5,602 nucleotides of DNA from Candidatus Altimarinota bacterium. GTDB taxonomy: Bacteria > Patescibacteriota > Gracilibacteria > UM-FILTER-43-11. The stretch covers positions 1 through 5,602 of the forward strand of contig JAOZLT010000100.1 in assembly GCA_029934675.1 (NCBI GenBank). Reading direction: 5' to 3'. The notes beneath the pieces were generated by a model, which saw nothing but the letters and a program-made list of their open reading frames with translations, was not told the DNA's origin and searched no databases. The position numbers and the translations under genes were made by a program. Shown in pieces: positions 1 to 4,623 of the stretch. Position 1 is the stretch's first letter. Each line of letters begins with the position of its first letter.

Positions 1-131
1 ACTCCAGGTACAACCATGGAGCCAGCTCAGGGAGAGCTAATCTTGACTCCAGTTATAACCTTACCTGCATTGTGGCGGGTGTGCCTATGTGCTGCAAACA
101 TGGAGCTAGCCCAATTTTTTTCAATATTTGA
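1..131 (+). CDS. Possible C-terminal fragment of an unidentified protein, cut by the window edge
   Basis: Reading from base 3 there is an open frame of 42 codons ending at TGA 129-131. I do not recognise the family. The stretch to about base 112 is clearly GC-richer than the AT-rich DNA that follows. Two near-repeats lie in register with this frame. ACTCCAGNTANAACC occurs at 1-15 and 46-60, giving S-R/S-Y-N, and CATGGAGCYAGC occurs at 15-26 and 99-110, giving H-G-A-S twice. Both offsets (45 and 84 nt) are multiples of three, and several differences between copies fall at third codon positions of this frame, which favours it over the frame starting at base 1. The encoded tail has three cysteines, two of them adjacent. 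The alternative is a structured RNA: GGGU 77-80 can pair with GCCC 109-112 around an inner hairpin (85-90 with 98-103), followed by seven T at 115-121. I cannot decide between the two. Confidence 0.33.
   Translation, partial: SRYNHGASSGRANLDSSYNLTCIVAGVPMCCKHGASPIFFNI
77..121 (+). terminator. Possible rho-independent terminator
   Basis: CTATGT at 85-90 pairs with ACATGG at 98-103 (one G-T pair) around a 7-nt loop. GGGT at 77-80 can pair with GCCC at 109-112 outside it, and AA plus seven T follow (115-121). The shape suits a terminator, but the stem is interrupted. It would also lie inside the possible reading frame that ends at 131, so the coding and terminator readings compete. Confidence 0.25.
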
Positions 132-147
132 TGAATTTAGAATTTAT

Positions 148-276
148 AATTTCCAGTTTCCAAATGATTTCGAACCTTGCTTACCGGCAGGCAGGTTATT
201 AAATTTCTAATGGGATTATATAGTTGATAGTATATTGTACATTCGAAATTTGGTCATCTTTTGGAAATTGGTAATT
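148..276. repeat. Imperfect inverted repeat with a GC-rich core, in the convergent spacer after queE
   Basis: The 132-288 spacer between the left-edge feature and the queE stop codon holds no gene that I can support. AATTTCCAGTTTCCAAA (148-164) is complementary to TTTGGAAATTGGTAATT (260-276) apart from one T-T mismatch and one G-T pair. An inner block TTTCGAA (168-174) matches TTCGAAA (242-248). Between the arms sits a GC-rich imperfect palindrome, 173-197, containing ACCGGCAGGCAGG, unlike the AT-rich surroundings. The word AATTGGTAATT is repeated at 266-276 and 280-290, the second copy touching the queE stop. No T-run follows on either strand, so a classical terminator is not shown. A small non-coding repeat element or a transcript-end hairpin shared by the convergent genes is possible. 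Confidence 0.55.
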
Positions 277-288
277 CAGAATTGGTAA

Positions 289-936
289 TTAGGTACTTCT
301 TTTGTTTCCCCATAACATTATATGTAATCGTGGAGAAAAGTTATAACCTTCTTTCTTGCAAATCTCAATTAGCCACTTGGATTTCTCTAAAATTTTATTT
401 CGACTTGTTCCTTCTGGCATTAGCCAGATTTTGGATTTAGGGATTTTATATTTTTTGCAATAACTTTTAATCTCAGTTAAGTCCGACTTTATTTTAACTA
501 CAAACTTATAAATTACTTTTTTGTCTGTTGGCGAAATTTGGAGAGGATAGGGGAGATTGTCACTGTTTTTTAGTTTAGGTGAACAATTTATGTGTTCAAT
601 TAATTCCCATATTTTAAGCGGAATACTACCATTTGTTTCAATCTCTATATAGTAATTCTTTAATTCAGACAGTAACTCTTTTAATCCATTTTGTTGAAGT
701 AGCGGCTCGCCTCCTGTAATTACAAGGTGATTGCATGGGAATTTCTTAATTTGTTGTATAATTTTTATGTTCAATAAATTCTGATTTTCTGAATACTTTG
801 GATGCCATGTAAATTTTGAATCACACCACTTGCATTTCAAATTACATCCTCCTAAGCGCAAAAAGATAGCCGGTTTACCGACATTAGGGCCTTCACCCTG
901 AATGCTATAAAAAATCTCATTAACTAAAAGCTTCAT
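289..936 (-). CDS. queE: 7-carboxy-7-deazaguanine synthase (radical SAM enzyme)
   Basis: QueE converts 6-carboxy-5,6,7,8-tetrahydropterin to 7-carboxy-7-deazaguanine, the ring-contraction step leading to preQ0 and then to queuosine in tRNA or other 7-deazapurines. It is a cytosolic, SAM-dependent iron-sulfur enzyme. The 215-residue product has the family pattern in order: an N-terminal EIFYSIQGEGPNVGKPAIFLR block (residues 7-27), the cluster-binding C31-x3-C35-x2-C38 with the expected K-W between the last two cysteines, TGGEP at 74-78, an IEIETNG strand at 97-103, SPK at 119-121, and the C-terminal R-L-H-I-M-L-W-G-N-K-R block typical of the family. Length is normal. ATG at 936 is the natural start because the conserved N-terminus begins at once. 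No Shine-Dalgarno sequence is visible (AAGCGATAAGA precedes the ATG). It is the last of three minus-strand genes, 102 nt after the AI-2E-type gene. No other que gene is in the window, so the rest of the pathway must be elsewhere or absent. Confidence 0.93.
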   Translation of the reverse strand: MKLLVNEIFYSIQGEGPNVGKPAIFLRLGGCNLKCKWCDSKFTWHPKYSENQNLLNIKIIQQIKKFPCNHLVITGGEPLLQQNGLKELLSELKNYYIEIETNGSIPLKIWELIEHINCSPKLKNSDNLPYPLQISPTDKKVIYKFVVKIKSDLTEIKSYCKKYKIPKSKIWLMPEGTSRNKILEKSKWLIEICKKEGYNFSPRLHIMLWGNKRST

Positions 937-947
937 TCTTATCGCTT

Positions 948-1035
948 ATTACAAAACTATGTATTACAAAGTTTTACATTATAAGGCTATGCATTACAAG
1001 AATTAATCTTTGTAATTTTTCTAATCTTTGTAATT
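948..1035. repeat. Short interspersed direct and inverted repeats in the spacer upstream of queE
   Basis: Almost the whole 102-nt spacer is built from one word. ATTACAA occurs at 948-954, 963-969 and 993-999, and its reverse complement TTGTAAT at 1010-1016 and 1028-1034. A 14-nt unit TAATCTTTGTAATT is perfectly repeated at 1004-1017 and 1022-1035 (period 18). CTATGYATTACAA is repeated at 957-969 and 987-999 (period 30). Stems can form between 963-971 and 1008-1016 (9 bp, perfect) or between 993-1000 and 1009-1016 (one G-T pair). The block begins 3 nt after the stop of the upstream gene and ends 11 nt before the queE ATG. On the queE transcript it would form alternative hairpins in the leader. 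Whether it controls anything cannot be seen. Confidence 0.75.
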
Positions 1036-1038
1036 CGA

Positions 1039-2277
1039 TTATTTAACGTTCTTAGTATAATCTCGTACAAAAATGGAGATGATATTGGCTACTGGTACAG
1101 CAATAATCATTCCAACTAAACCGAGTGCAAAGCTTCCGCCAAGTTTTGCACCAATTGTAGCACCTGTTAATAGGGCAAAAAGTACTACAATCGGATTTAG
1201 TCCAACCGATTTGCCAACAATAAGTGGGACCATGATATTGCCTTCTAAAAATTGCATAACAGCATAAGCAGGTATTAGCCATAGGAGGATAATAGGATCT
1301 TGATTAAGCGCTATCAGTGAGGCAGAAAGGAATGTGATAAGTGGACCAAGATATGGAATGAATTCAGCTAATGCGGATACCATAGCCAGAGTCATGGCGT
1401 AATTTATTCCGATTATGCTGAATATGATAAATGTTAGTACCCCCATTGCTATAGCTAGAAGTACTTGTCCGCGTACCCATTCGCCTATTTTTATGCTTAT
1501 TTCTTTTGTTTTTATAGATATATATTCTGAGTATTTACTTGGGAATAGGGAGTGAAAGAAATTTGAAGTATGTTTTTTATTCAAAACCATAAAGAAGGTG
1601 ATGATTAAAACAAGAACCAGATTAAAAATACCGTTGAATATTGTAAATATTGCACCAATCGCATTACCTGCGAAGCTGGTTAGCTTAGAACCGATTTCTT
1701 TTAATCCGTTTGTAAGACTATTTAGAATTTGTGTTTGGTCTACGTTTTCCCAAATTTGAGCGGCGAATGGCTGAAGTTTTTGTATAAACCAACTATCTGC
1801 GTCCTTACCTGATACTATATTTTGAACAAAATCTTTTATGCGAATTGCTAAATCACTGACTTGTTCAGCAATAATAGGTACTAAAGATGTGAATATTATA
1901 GTTATTACTCCAAGTACCACTATATACATTAGTATTATTCCTATTCCGCGTGGAATTTTGTATCTTTCGAGTCTATCAACACCCGGATTGAAAGCTGCTG
2001 AAAGGAATAAAGCTACCAGAAAAACTATAAGAATATGTTTGATGAAATATAGAAGGTAGGCAAATGCAATTACGCCAAGTATGGCAATAGTTGCTTTTAC
2101 GACAGAGTCTATGGAAAGGCTTATTCGCATCTCCTTTTCAGGCTTTATCATATGGCTAAGTGTGCGCTCTTCTTTTTCCAGTTTATCTTCCTTTTTTGTA
2201 AGAGTTTGAAGAACTTTTTTTAGTTGAGAGATTTTCTTCTGTGAGCGAACGAAAAATGATTGTTTTTTTTGTTTCAT
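1039..2277 (-). CDS. AI-2E/PerM-family (UPF0118) multi-pass membrane protein
   Basis: The 412-residue product is a polytopic inner-membrane protein of the family annotated as AI-2E transporters. Members have been linked to very different substrates (autoinducer-2 export, Na+/H+ antiport, PerM), so the substrate here is unknown. Residues 1-50 are strongly charged, rich in Lys, Glu and Gln, and probably form a cytoplasmic coiled coil. Hydrophobic segments follow at about 59-78, 81-96, 112-135, 205-232, 270-290, 293-320, 327-347 and 360-403. There is a large extramembrane stretch between 136 and 200. The family signatures are present: E-F-I-P-Y-L-G-P at 305-312 and P-L-I-V-G-K-S-V-G-L-N-P at 351-362. 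ATG at 2277 gives the full coiled coil. An internal Met at 43 would keep all membrane segments and cannot be excluded as the start. The start has no Shine-Dalgarno sequence, only AT-rich DNA. The gene lies between a pilin-like gene and queE on the same strand, with no evident functional link to either. Confidence 0.9.
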   Translation of the reverse strand: MKQKKQSFFVRSQKKISQLKKVLQTLTKKEDKLEKEERTLSHMIKPEKEMRISLSIDSVVKATIAILGVIAFAYLLYFIKHILIVFLVALFLSAAFNPGVDRLERYKIPRGIGIILMYIVVLGVITIIFTSLVPIIAEQVSDLAIRIKDFVQNIVSGKDADSWFIQKLQPFAAQIWENVDQTQILNSLTNGLKEIGSKLTSFAGNAIGAIFTIFNGIFNLVLVLIITFFMVLNKKHTSNFFHSLFPSKYSEYISIKTKEISIKIGEWVRGQVLLAIAMGVLTFIIFSIIGINYAMTLAMVSALAEFIPYLGPLITFLSASLIALNQDPIILLWLIPAYAVMQFLEGNIMVPLIVGKSVGLNPIVVLFALLTGATIGAKLGGSFALGLVGMIIAVPVANIISIFVRDYTKNVK

Positions 2278-2302
2278 CTTATTTAATTATTATTAATAAC
2301 GG

Positions 2303-2357
2303 ATTGACTTCGTATAGACTTAACTCTCAGTCAATTTGATGTCCATTCGAAGTCTAT
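2303..2357. repeat. Cluster of short inverted words between the pilin-like gene and the AI-2E-type gene
   Basis: The 76-nt spacer contains ATTGACT 2303-2309 with its complement AGTCAAT 2329-2335, GACTTCG 2306-2312 with CGAAGTC 2348-2354, and ATAGACTT 2314-2321 with AAGTCTAT 2350-2357. The last pair reaches into the TAG stop codon of the pilin-like gene. The stems are 7-8 bp and mutually exclusive. No T-run follows, so there is no clear terminator, and the two genes could be cotranscribed. Confidence 0.5.
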
Positions 2358-2779
2358 TCGGTTGCTATTTGAAGTACAAGGTCAATAATTACCCAGGCTA
2401 GTAGTGATATTGCAAGGCCAATTAGAGCATATGTTATTGTTTTTTTAGCTTTGTCTTTATTCTCATCACTATCGACTACATAGCGATAGCCACCAATCAT
2501 TACAAAAATTACAGCTAAGCTACCTGCAACTCCAACCAAAGTTTGTGTGAAGAATTTTACGAAACACGGTAGATTGCGCAGGTGAATATTTCCGGTTTGG
2601 ATCATTGTGGCTAATCCCATGCATGCACCGCCCGTACCTCCGATATCAACATCCTGGCCAGGAAGAAGTGTTGGTGGGTCATAATTACTTTGAGCCAGTA
2701 CGCTTCTGCCTCCAAAAATCAGACTTATGGCAAAGCAAAGAATTATAGCTGAGTAAATTGGTTTTAGATATTTATTCAT
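2354..2779 (-). CDS. VirB2/TrbC-like (type IV secretion system) pilin-like protein
   Basis: The small secreted or membrane protein has 141 residues. It has an N-terminal signal peptide: basic start M-N-K-Y-L-K, hydrophobic stretch about 9-23, and a likely signal peptidase site after V-L-A at 27-29. A short soluble part (30-75) carries two cysteines, C53 and C72, which could form a disulfide. Two hydrophobic helices follow at about 79-97 and 114-137, joined by a polar loop containing G-G-Y-R-Y, D-S-D-E-N and K-x-K-A-K-K. Signal peptide, two helices, a short charged loop and a total size near 140 residues are the VirB2/TrbC plan, and similar pilin-like genes are frequent in Patescibacteria. No other secretion or conjugation gene is in the window, so assembly into a pilus is inference. 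ATG at 2779 follows an AT-rich leader without a Shine-Dalgarno sequence. An upstream in-frame ATG at 2797 is followed at once by a stop codon. It is first of three minus-strand genes and diverges from the four-helix-bundle gene. Confidence 0.75.
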   Translation of the reverse strand: MNKYLKPIYSAIILCFAISLIFGGRSVLAQSNYDPPTLLPGQDVDIGGTGGACMGLATMIQTGNIHLRNLPCFVKFFTQTLVGVAGSLAVIFVMIGGYRYVVDSDENKDKAKKTITYALIGLAISLLAWVIIDLVLQIATE

Positions 2780-2821
2780 TTTGTTTGTTTATTTCATGTA
2801 AAACCATATCAGATTTTGAGG

Positions 2822-2849
2822 TTGTAAGCAATTTGTATTTTGGTATAAT
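2822..2849 (+). promoter_or_regulatory. Sigma70-type promoter with extended -10, reading toward the four-helix-bundle gene and proS
   Basis: TATAAT at 2844-2849 is a perfect -10 box preceded by TG at 2841-2842, making an extended -10. TTGTAA at 2822-2827 is a 4-of-6 match to the -35 box with a 16-nt spacer. Transcription would begin near 2856, only a few bases before the left inverted-repeat arm at 2860. The repeat would therefore form the very 5' end of the RNA. The site lies in the 129-nt divergent region (2780-2908). The AT-rich TATAATATA core is also a plausible -10 for the opposite strand, but I see no good -35 there. Confidence 0.65.
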
Positions 2850-2859
2850 ATAGGGTTAT

Positions 2860-2882
2860 GGACTAAGGACTATGGACTAAGT
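2860..2882 (+). repeat. Left inverted-repeat arm, three GGACTAA-type heptamers
   Basis: Heptamers lie at 2860-2866, 2867-2873 (GGACTAT) and 2874-2880, followed by GT. The decamer TATGGACTAA occurs at 2857-2866 and 2871-2880, so the array contains two minimal frames ATG-GAC-TAA. The arm begins about 10 nt after the -10 box and ends 26 nt before the ATG of the four-helix-bundle gene. Its partner is at 3270-3292. Confidence 0.85.
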
Positions 2883-2908
2883 GGATTTTAGTATTTAAGC
2901 GAATAATT

Positions 2909-3259
2909 ATGAAAACATTTAAGGATATTATTGTGTGGCAAAAAGCCTACAAACTTACATTAAAAATATACAAATTAACGATTGATTTTCCGAAAAATGA
3001 AGAATTCGGATTAAAGTCTCAAGTGCGAAGAGTAGCAGTATCTATAATTTTAAATATTGCCGAAGGTTTTAAAAGAATGGGCTTAAAAGAAAGGGTACAT
3101 TTTTATAAAATCTTTGAATCGTCACTCGAAGAAATTAAGTGTCAGACTATGCTAACTTATGATTTGGATTATTTAAGTTCGACAAATTACTCAGAATTGA
3201 GTAAATTAGAGGATGAAACTGGCAGAATATTACGAGGGTGGATTAATTCTCAAAGATAA
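2909..3259 (+). CDS. Four-helix-bundle protein (23S rRNA intervening-sequence / S23 type)
   Basis: The product is a small cytosolic protein of 116 residues. Typical family features are present: the N-terminal F-K-D-I-I-V-W-Q-K-A-Y block (4-14), a second helix with F-P-K at 27-29 and F-G-L-K-S-Q-V-R-R at 33-41, the V-S-I-I-L-N-I-A-E-G-F core (44-54), and a long helix with F-Y-K-I-F-E-S-S-L-E-E-I-K (65-77). The family was first described from open frames inside 23S rRNA intervening sequences. Related folds include the diversity-generating-retroelement accessory protein Avd. These proteins form pentamer-like bundles, but their cellular role is not established, so none is assigned. The usual S-V-P-x-N-I-A-E-G is here S-I-I-L-N-I-A-E-G, without the proline. 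ATG at 2909 puts the conserved block at the N-terminus, and no Shine-Dalgarno sequence is visible. It is enclosed by inverted-repeat arms (2860-2882, 3270-3292), ends 40 nt before proS and probably shares its transcript. Confidence 0.88.
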   Translation: MKTFKDIIVWQKAYKLTLKIYKLTIDFPKNEEFGLKSQVRRVAVSIILNIAEGFKRMGLKERVHFYKIFESSLEEIKCQTMLTYDLDYLSSTNYSELSKLEDETGRILRGWINSQR

Positions 3260-3269
3260 ACCAGTAACA

Positions 3270-3292
3270 ACTTAGTCCTTAGTCCTTAGTCC
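3270..3292 (+). repeat. Right inverted-repeat arm, three TTAGTCC heptamers, just before proS
   Basis: AC at 3270-3271 is set before an array of one C-less start and three units: TTAGTCC at 3272-3278, 3279-3285 and 3286-3292. It is complementary to 2860-2882 with one mismatch. It ends 7 nt before the proS ATG, the gap being only A residues (3293-3299). It therefore occupies the place where a ribosome-binding site would normally lie. Confidence 0.85.
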
Positions 3293-3299
3293 AAAAAAA

Positions 3300-4547
3300 A
3301 TGAAATATTCGGAATTATTTACCAGAACCAGTAAGAATATTCCTGCAGAAGCCGATAGTGCTAATGCGAGGTTTCTTGTGCAAGGTGGCTTTGTCCATAG
3401 AGAAACAGCTGGTGTTTACAGCTATTTGCCTCTGGGGCTTAGGGTTTTGCGTAAAATTGAACAGATTATTCGTGTTGAGGTGGAGATGATGGGCGGACAA
3501 GAGATTTTGATGCCGGTTCTTTCACCTAAAGAAAATTGGGTTACTACAAATAGGTGGGATACATTTGATGTACTTTTTCGGTTAACCGGAGTTCAGGGTA
3601 AAGAGTATGCGTTAGGTGCAACTCATGAGGAAATTGTTACCCCTCTGGTTGGTGATTATATTTTTTCTTATAAAGATCTTCCTATAAAGGTATTTCAGAT
3701 ACAAAATAAGATGCGAAATGAGCTTAGGGCTAAGTCGGGCATTCTTCGTGGTAGAGAATTTAGTATGAAAGACCTTTACTCTTTTCACGCCAATCAGGAG
3801 GATTTGGATGTATATTATGATTTTGTAAAAAAGTCATATTTGAAGATATTCAAAAAGTTAGGATTTGATTCAAACATAACTTATATTACCTATGCATCAG
3901 GTGGCGCATTTTCAAAATTTTCCCATGAATATCAAGTGTTATCCGATGTAGGTGAAGATCAAATATACGTGTGTGAGAAGTGTCATGTAGCTGTTAATCA
4001 TGAGATTTTAGACGAGCAAAAAACTTGTCCTGAGTGTAATAATAGCAATTTGGTAAGTAAAAAGGGGATTGAGGTAGGTAATATATTTAAACTTGGCACT
4101 AAATTTTCAGATGCTTTTGGTATTAAATATGCTGATAAAGATGGTGTGTTAAAACCGGTTGTTATGGGTTGTTATGGCATAGGACCAAGTAGAATTATGG
4201 GTACATTAGTTGAAATTTTTAACGATGAAAAAGGTATAATCTGGCCAAAATCCATTGCTCCTTATCAGGTTCATATTGTTTCTATTGGTGATGTTGCTAA
4301 AGATGCTGACAAGCTTTATGAAAAGTTGATGTCGGAAGGTATTGAGGTTTTATATAATGACCGTGATGGTCGTGCTGGTGCAAAGCTTAATGATGCGGAT
4401 TTAATTGGAATTCCTCTTCGTCTTGTGATATCATCCCGAACCCTGGAGAAGGGGAGTGTGGAGTGGAAGGAGAGGAGTAATAATGATGCGGAAGAGGTGA
4501 AGTTGGATAATGTGGTAGAATTGGTTAAGAAATACTATTTAAAATAA
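3300..4547 (+). CDS. proS: Prolyl-tRNA synthetase, compact form without the editing insertion
   Basis: This class II aminoacyl-tRNA synthetase charges tRNA-Pro with proline in the cytosol. The 415-residue product starts with the usual M-K-Y-S-E-L-F-T-R-T block. Motif 1 region is about 42-75 (Y-L-P-L-G to M-P-V-L). The substrate loop G-A-T-H-E-E is at 106-111, where most bacterial enzymes have P-T-H-E-E. Motif 2 is R-N-E to M-K-D-L-Y-S-F at 139-162. Motif 3 is G-C-Y-G-I-G-P-S-R at 290-298. An anticodon-binding domain covers about 322-415. Full-length bacterial ProRS is about 570 residues, with an insertion of roughly 180 between motifs 2 and 3 that deacylates mischarged Ala-tRNA-Pro. Here that place holds only a short segment with C225-x2-C228 and C243-x2-C246, a likely zinc ribbon. 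Cis editing is therefore probably absent. The conserved G-I-E-V-G-N-I-F-K-L-G-T-K-F-S follows at 256-270. ATG at 3300 lies 7 nt after a repeat arm, with no Shine-Dalgarno sequence. Confidence 0.95.
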   Translation: MKYSELFTRTSKNIPAEADSANARFLVQGGFVHRETAGVYSYLPLGLRVLRKIEQIIRVEVEMMGGQEILMPVLSPKENWVTTNRWDTFDVLFRLTGVQGKEYALGATHEEIVTPLVGDYIFSYKDLPIKVFQIQNKMRNELRAKSGILRGREFSMKDLYSFHANQEDLDVYYDFVKKSYLKIFKKLGFDSNITYITYASGGAFSKFSHEYQVLSDVGEDQIYVCEKCHVAVNHEILDEQKTCPECNNSNLVSKKGIEVGNIFKLGTKFSDAFGIKYADKDGVLKPVVMGCYGIGPSRIMGTLVEIFNDEKGIIWPKSIAPYQVHIVSIGDVAKDADKLYEKLMSEGIEVLYNDRDGRAGAKLNDADLIGIPLRLVISSRTLEKGSVEWKERSNNDAEEVKLDNVVELVKKYYLK

Positions 4548-4553
4548 GTCTCA

Positions 4554-4616
4554 AGTGCGAGTGCGGGTCTCAAGATAGTTATTGTATGCTTGAGACTTGA
4601 GACCCGCACTCGCACT
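4554..4616 (+). repeat. Perfect 21-bp inverted repeat (hairpin) in the leader of the rfbA-like gene
   Basis: Positions 4554-4574 are perfectly complementary to 4596-4616, with a 21-nt loop at 4575-4595. The left arm starts with a tandem hexamer AGTGCG (4554-4559, 4560-4565) and ends with GTCTCAAG (4567-4574). GTCTCAAG also occurs at 4548-4555, and its complement CTTGAGAC at 4589-4596 and 4596-4603, so alternative pairings exist. It is much richer in GC than the flanking genes. It begins 6 nt after the proS stop and ends 7 nt before the rfbA-like ATG. After the stem comes AAATTAT, not a T-run, so it is not a standard terminator. A processing site, a transcript-stabilising stem or translational control are options the sequence cannot separate. 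Confidence 0.9.
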
Positions 4617-4623
4617 AAATTAT

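Larger units (their letters stand above)
2860..3292 (+). mobile_element. Candidate intervening-sequence-like cassette: four-helix-bundle gene enclosed by inverted repeats
   Basis: The left arm (2860-2882) is GGACTAA, GGACTAT, GGACTAA, GT. The right arm (3270-3292) is AC followed by three TTAGTCC units. The arms are complementary at 22 of 23 positions and enclose exactly one gene, for a four-helix-bundle protein of the 23S rRNA intervening-sequence family. In rRNA genes of bacteria such as Leptospira, that family is carried by inserts whose ends pair into a stem. Here the same arrangement lies in the leader region of proS. No target-site duplication is evident: the flanks are GTTAT on the left and a run of A on the right. 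Mobility is inference. The arms could instead have grown locally by duplication of a heptamer. Confidence 0.45.

Noticed and set aside
16..210. Open frame of 64 codons starting at ATG 16
   Set aside because: It runs through the AT-rich spacer and the inverted repeat, has no recognisable domain, and the internal near-repeats favour the other frame (from base 3).
948..1035. CRISPR array or preQ1 riboswitch before queE
   Set aside because: The repeated units are only 7-14 nt, irregularly spaced and in both orientations. No preQ1 pseudoknot pattern is visible.
1052..2059. Open frames overlapping the AI-2E-type gene (minus 1052-1282, plus 1073-1267, plus 1838-2059)
   Set aside because: All lie wholly inside a well-supported membrane protein gene in other frames, and their translations show no family features.
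3315..3500. Minus-strand open frame inside the 5' part of proS
   Set aside because: It is a shadow of the strongly conserved ProRS N-terminal region.
4554..4616. Intrinsic terminator for proS
   Set aside because: The stem is strong, but AAATTAT follows in place of a T-run and the next start codon is only 7 nt away.
4597..4623. TTG start nine codons upstream of the rfbA-like ATG
   Set aside because: The extra residues are coded by the hairpin arm, and family members begin at M-K-G-I-I-L-A-G-G.
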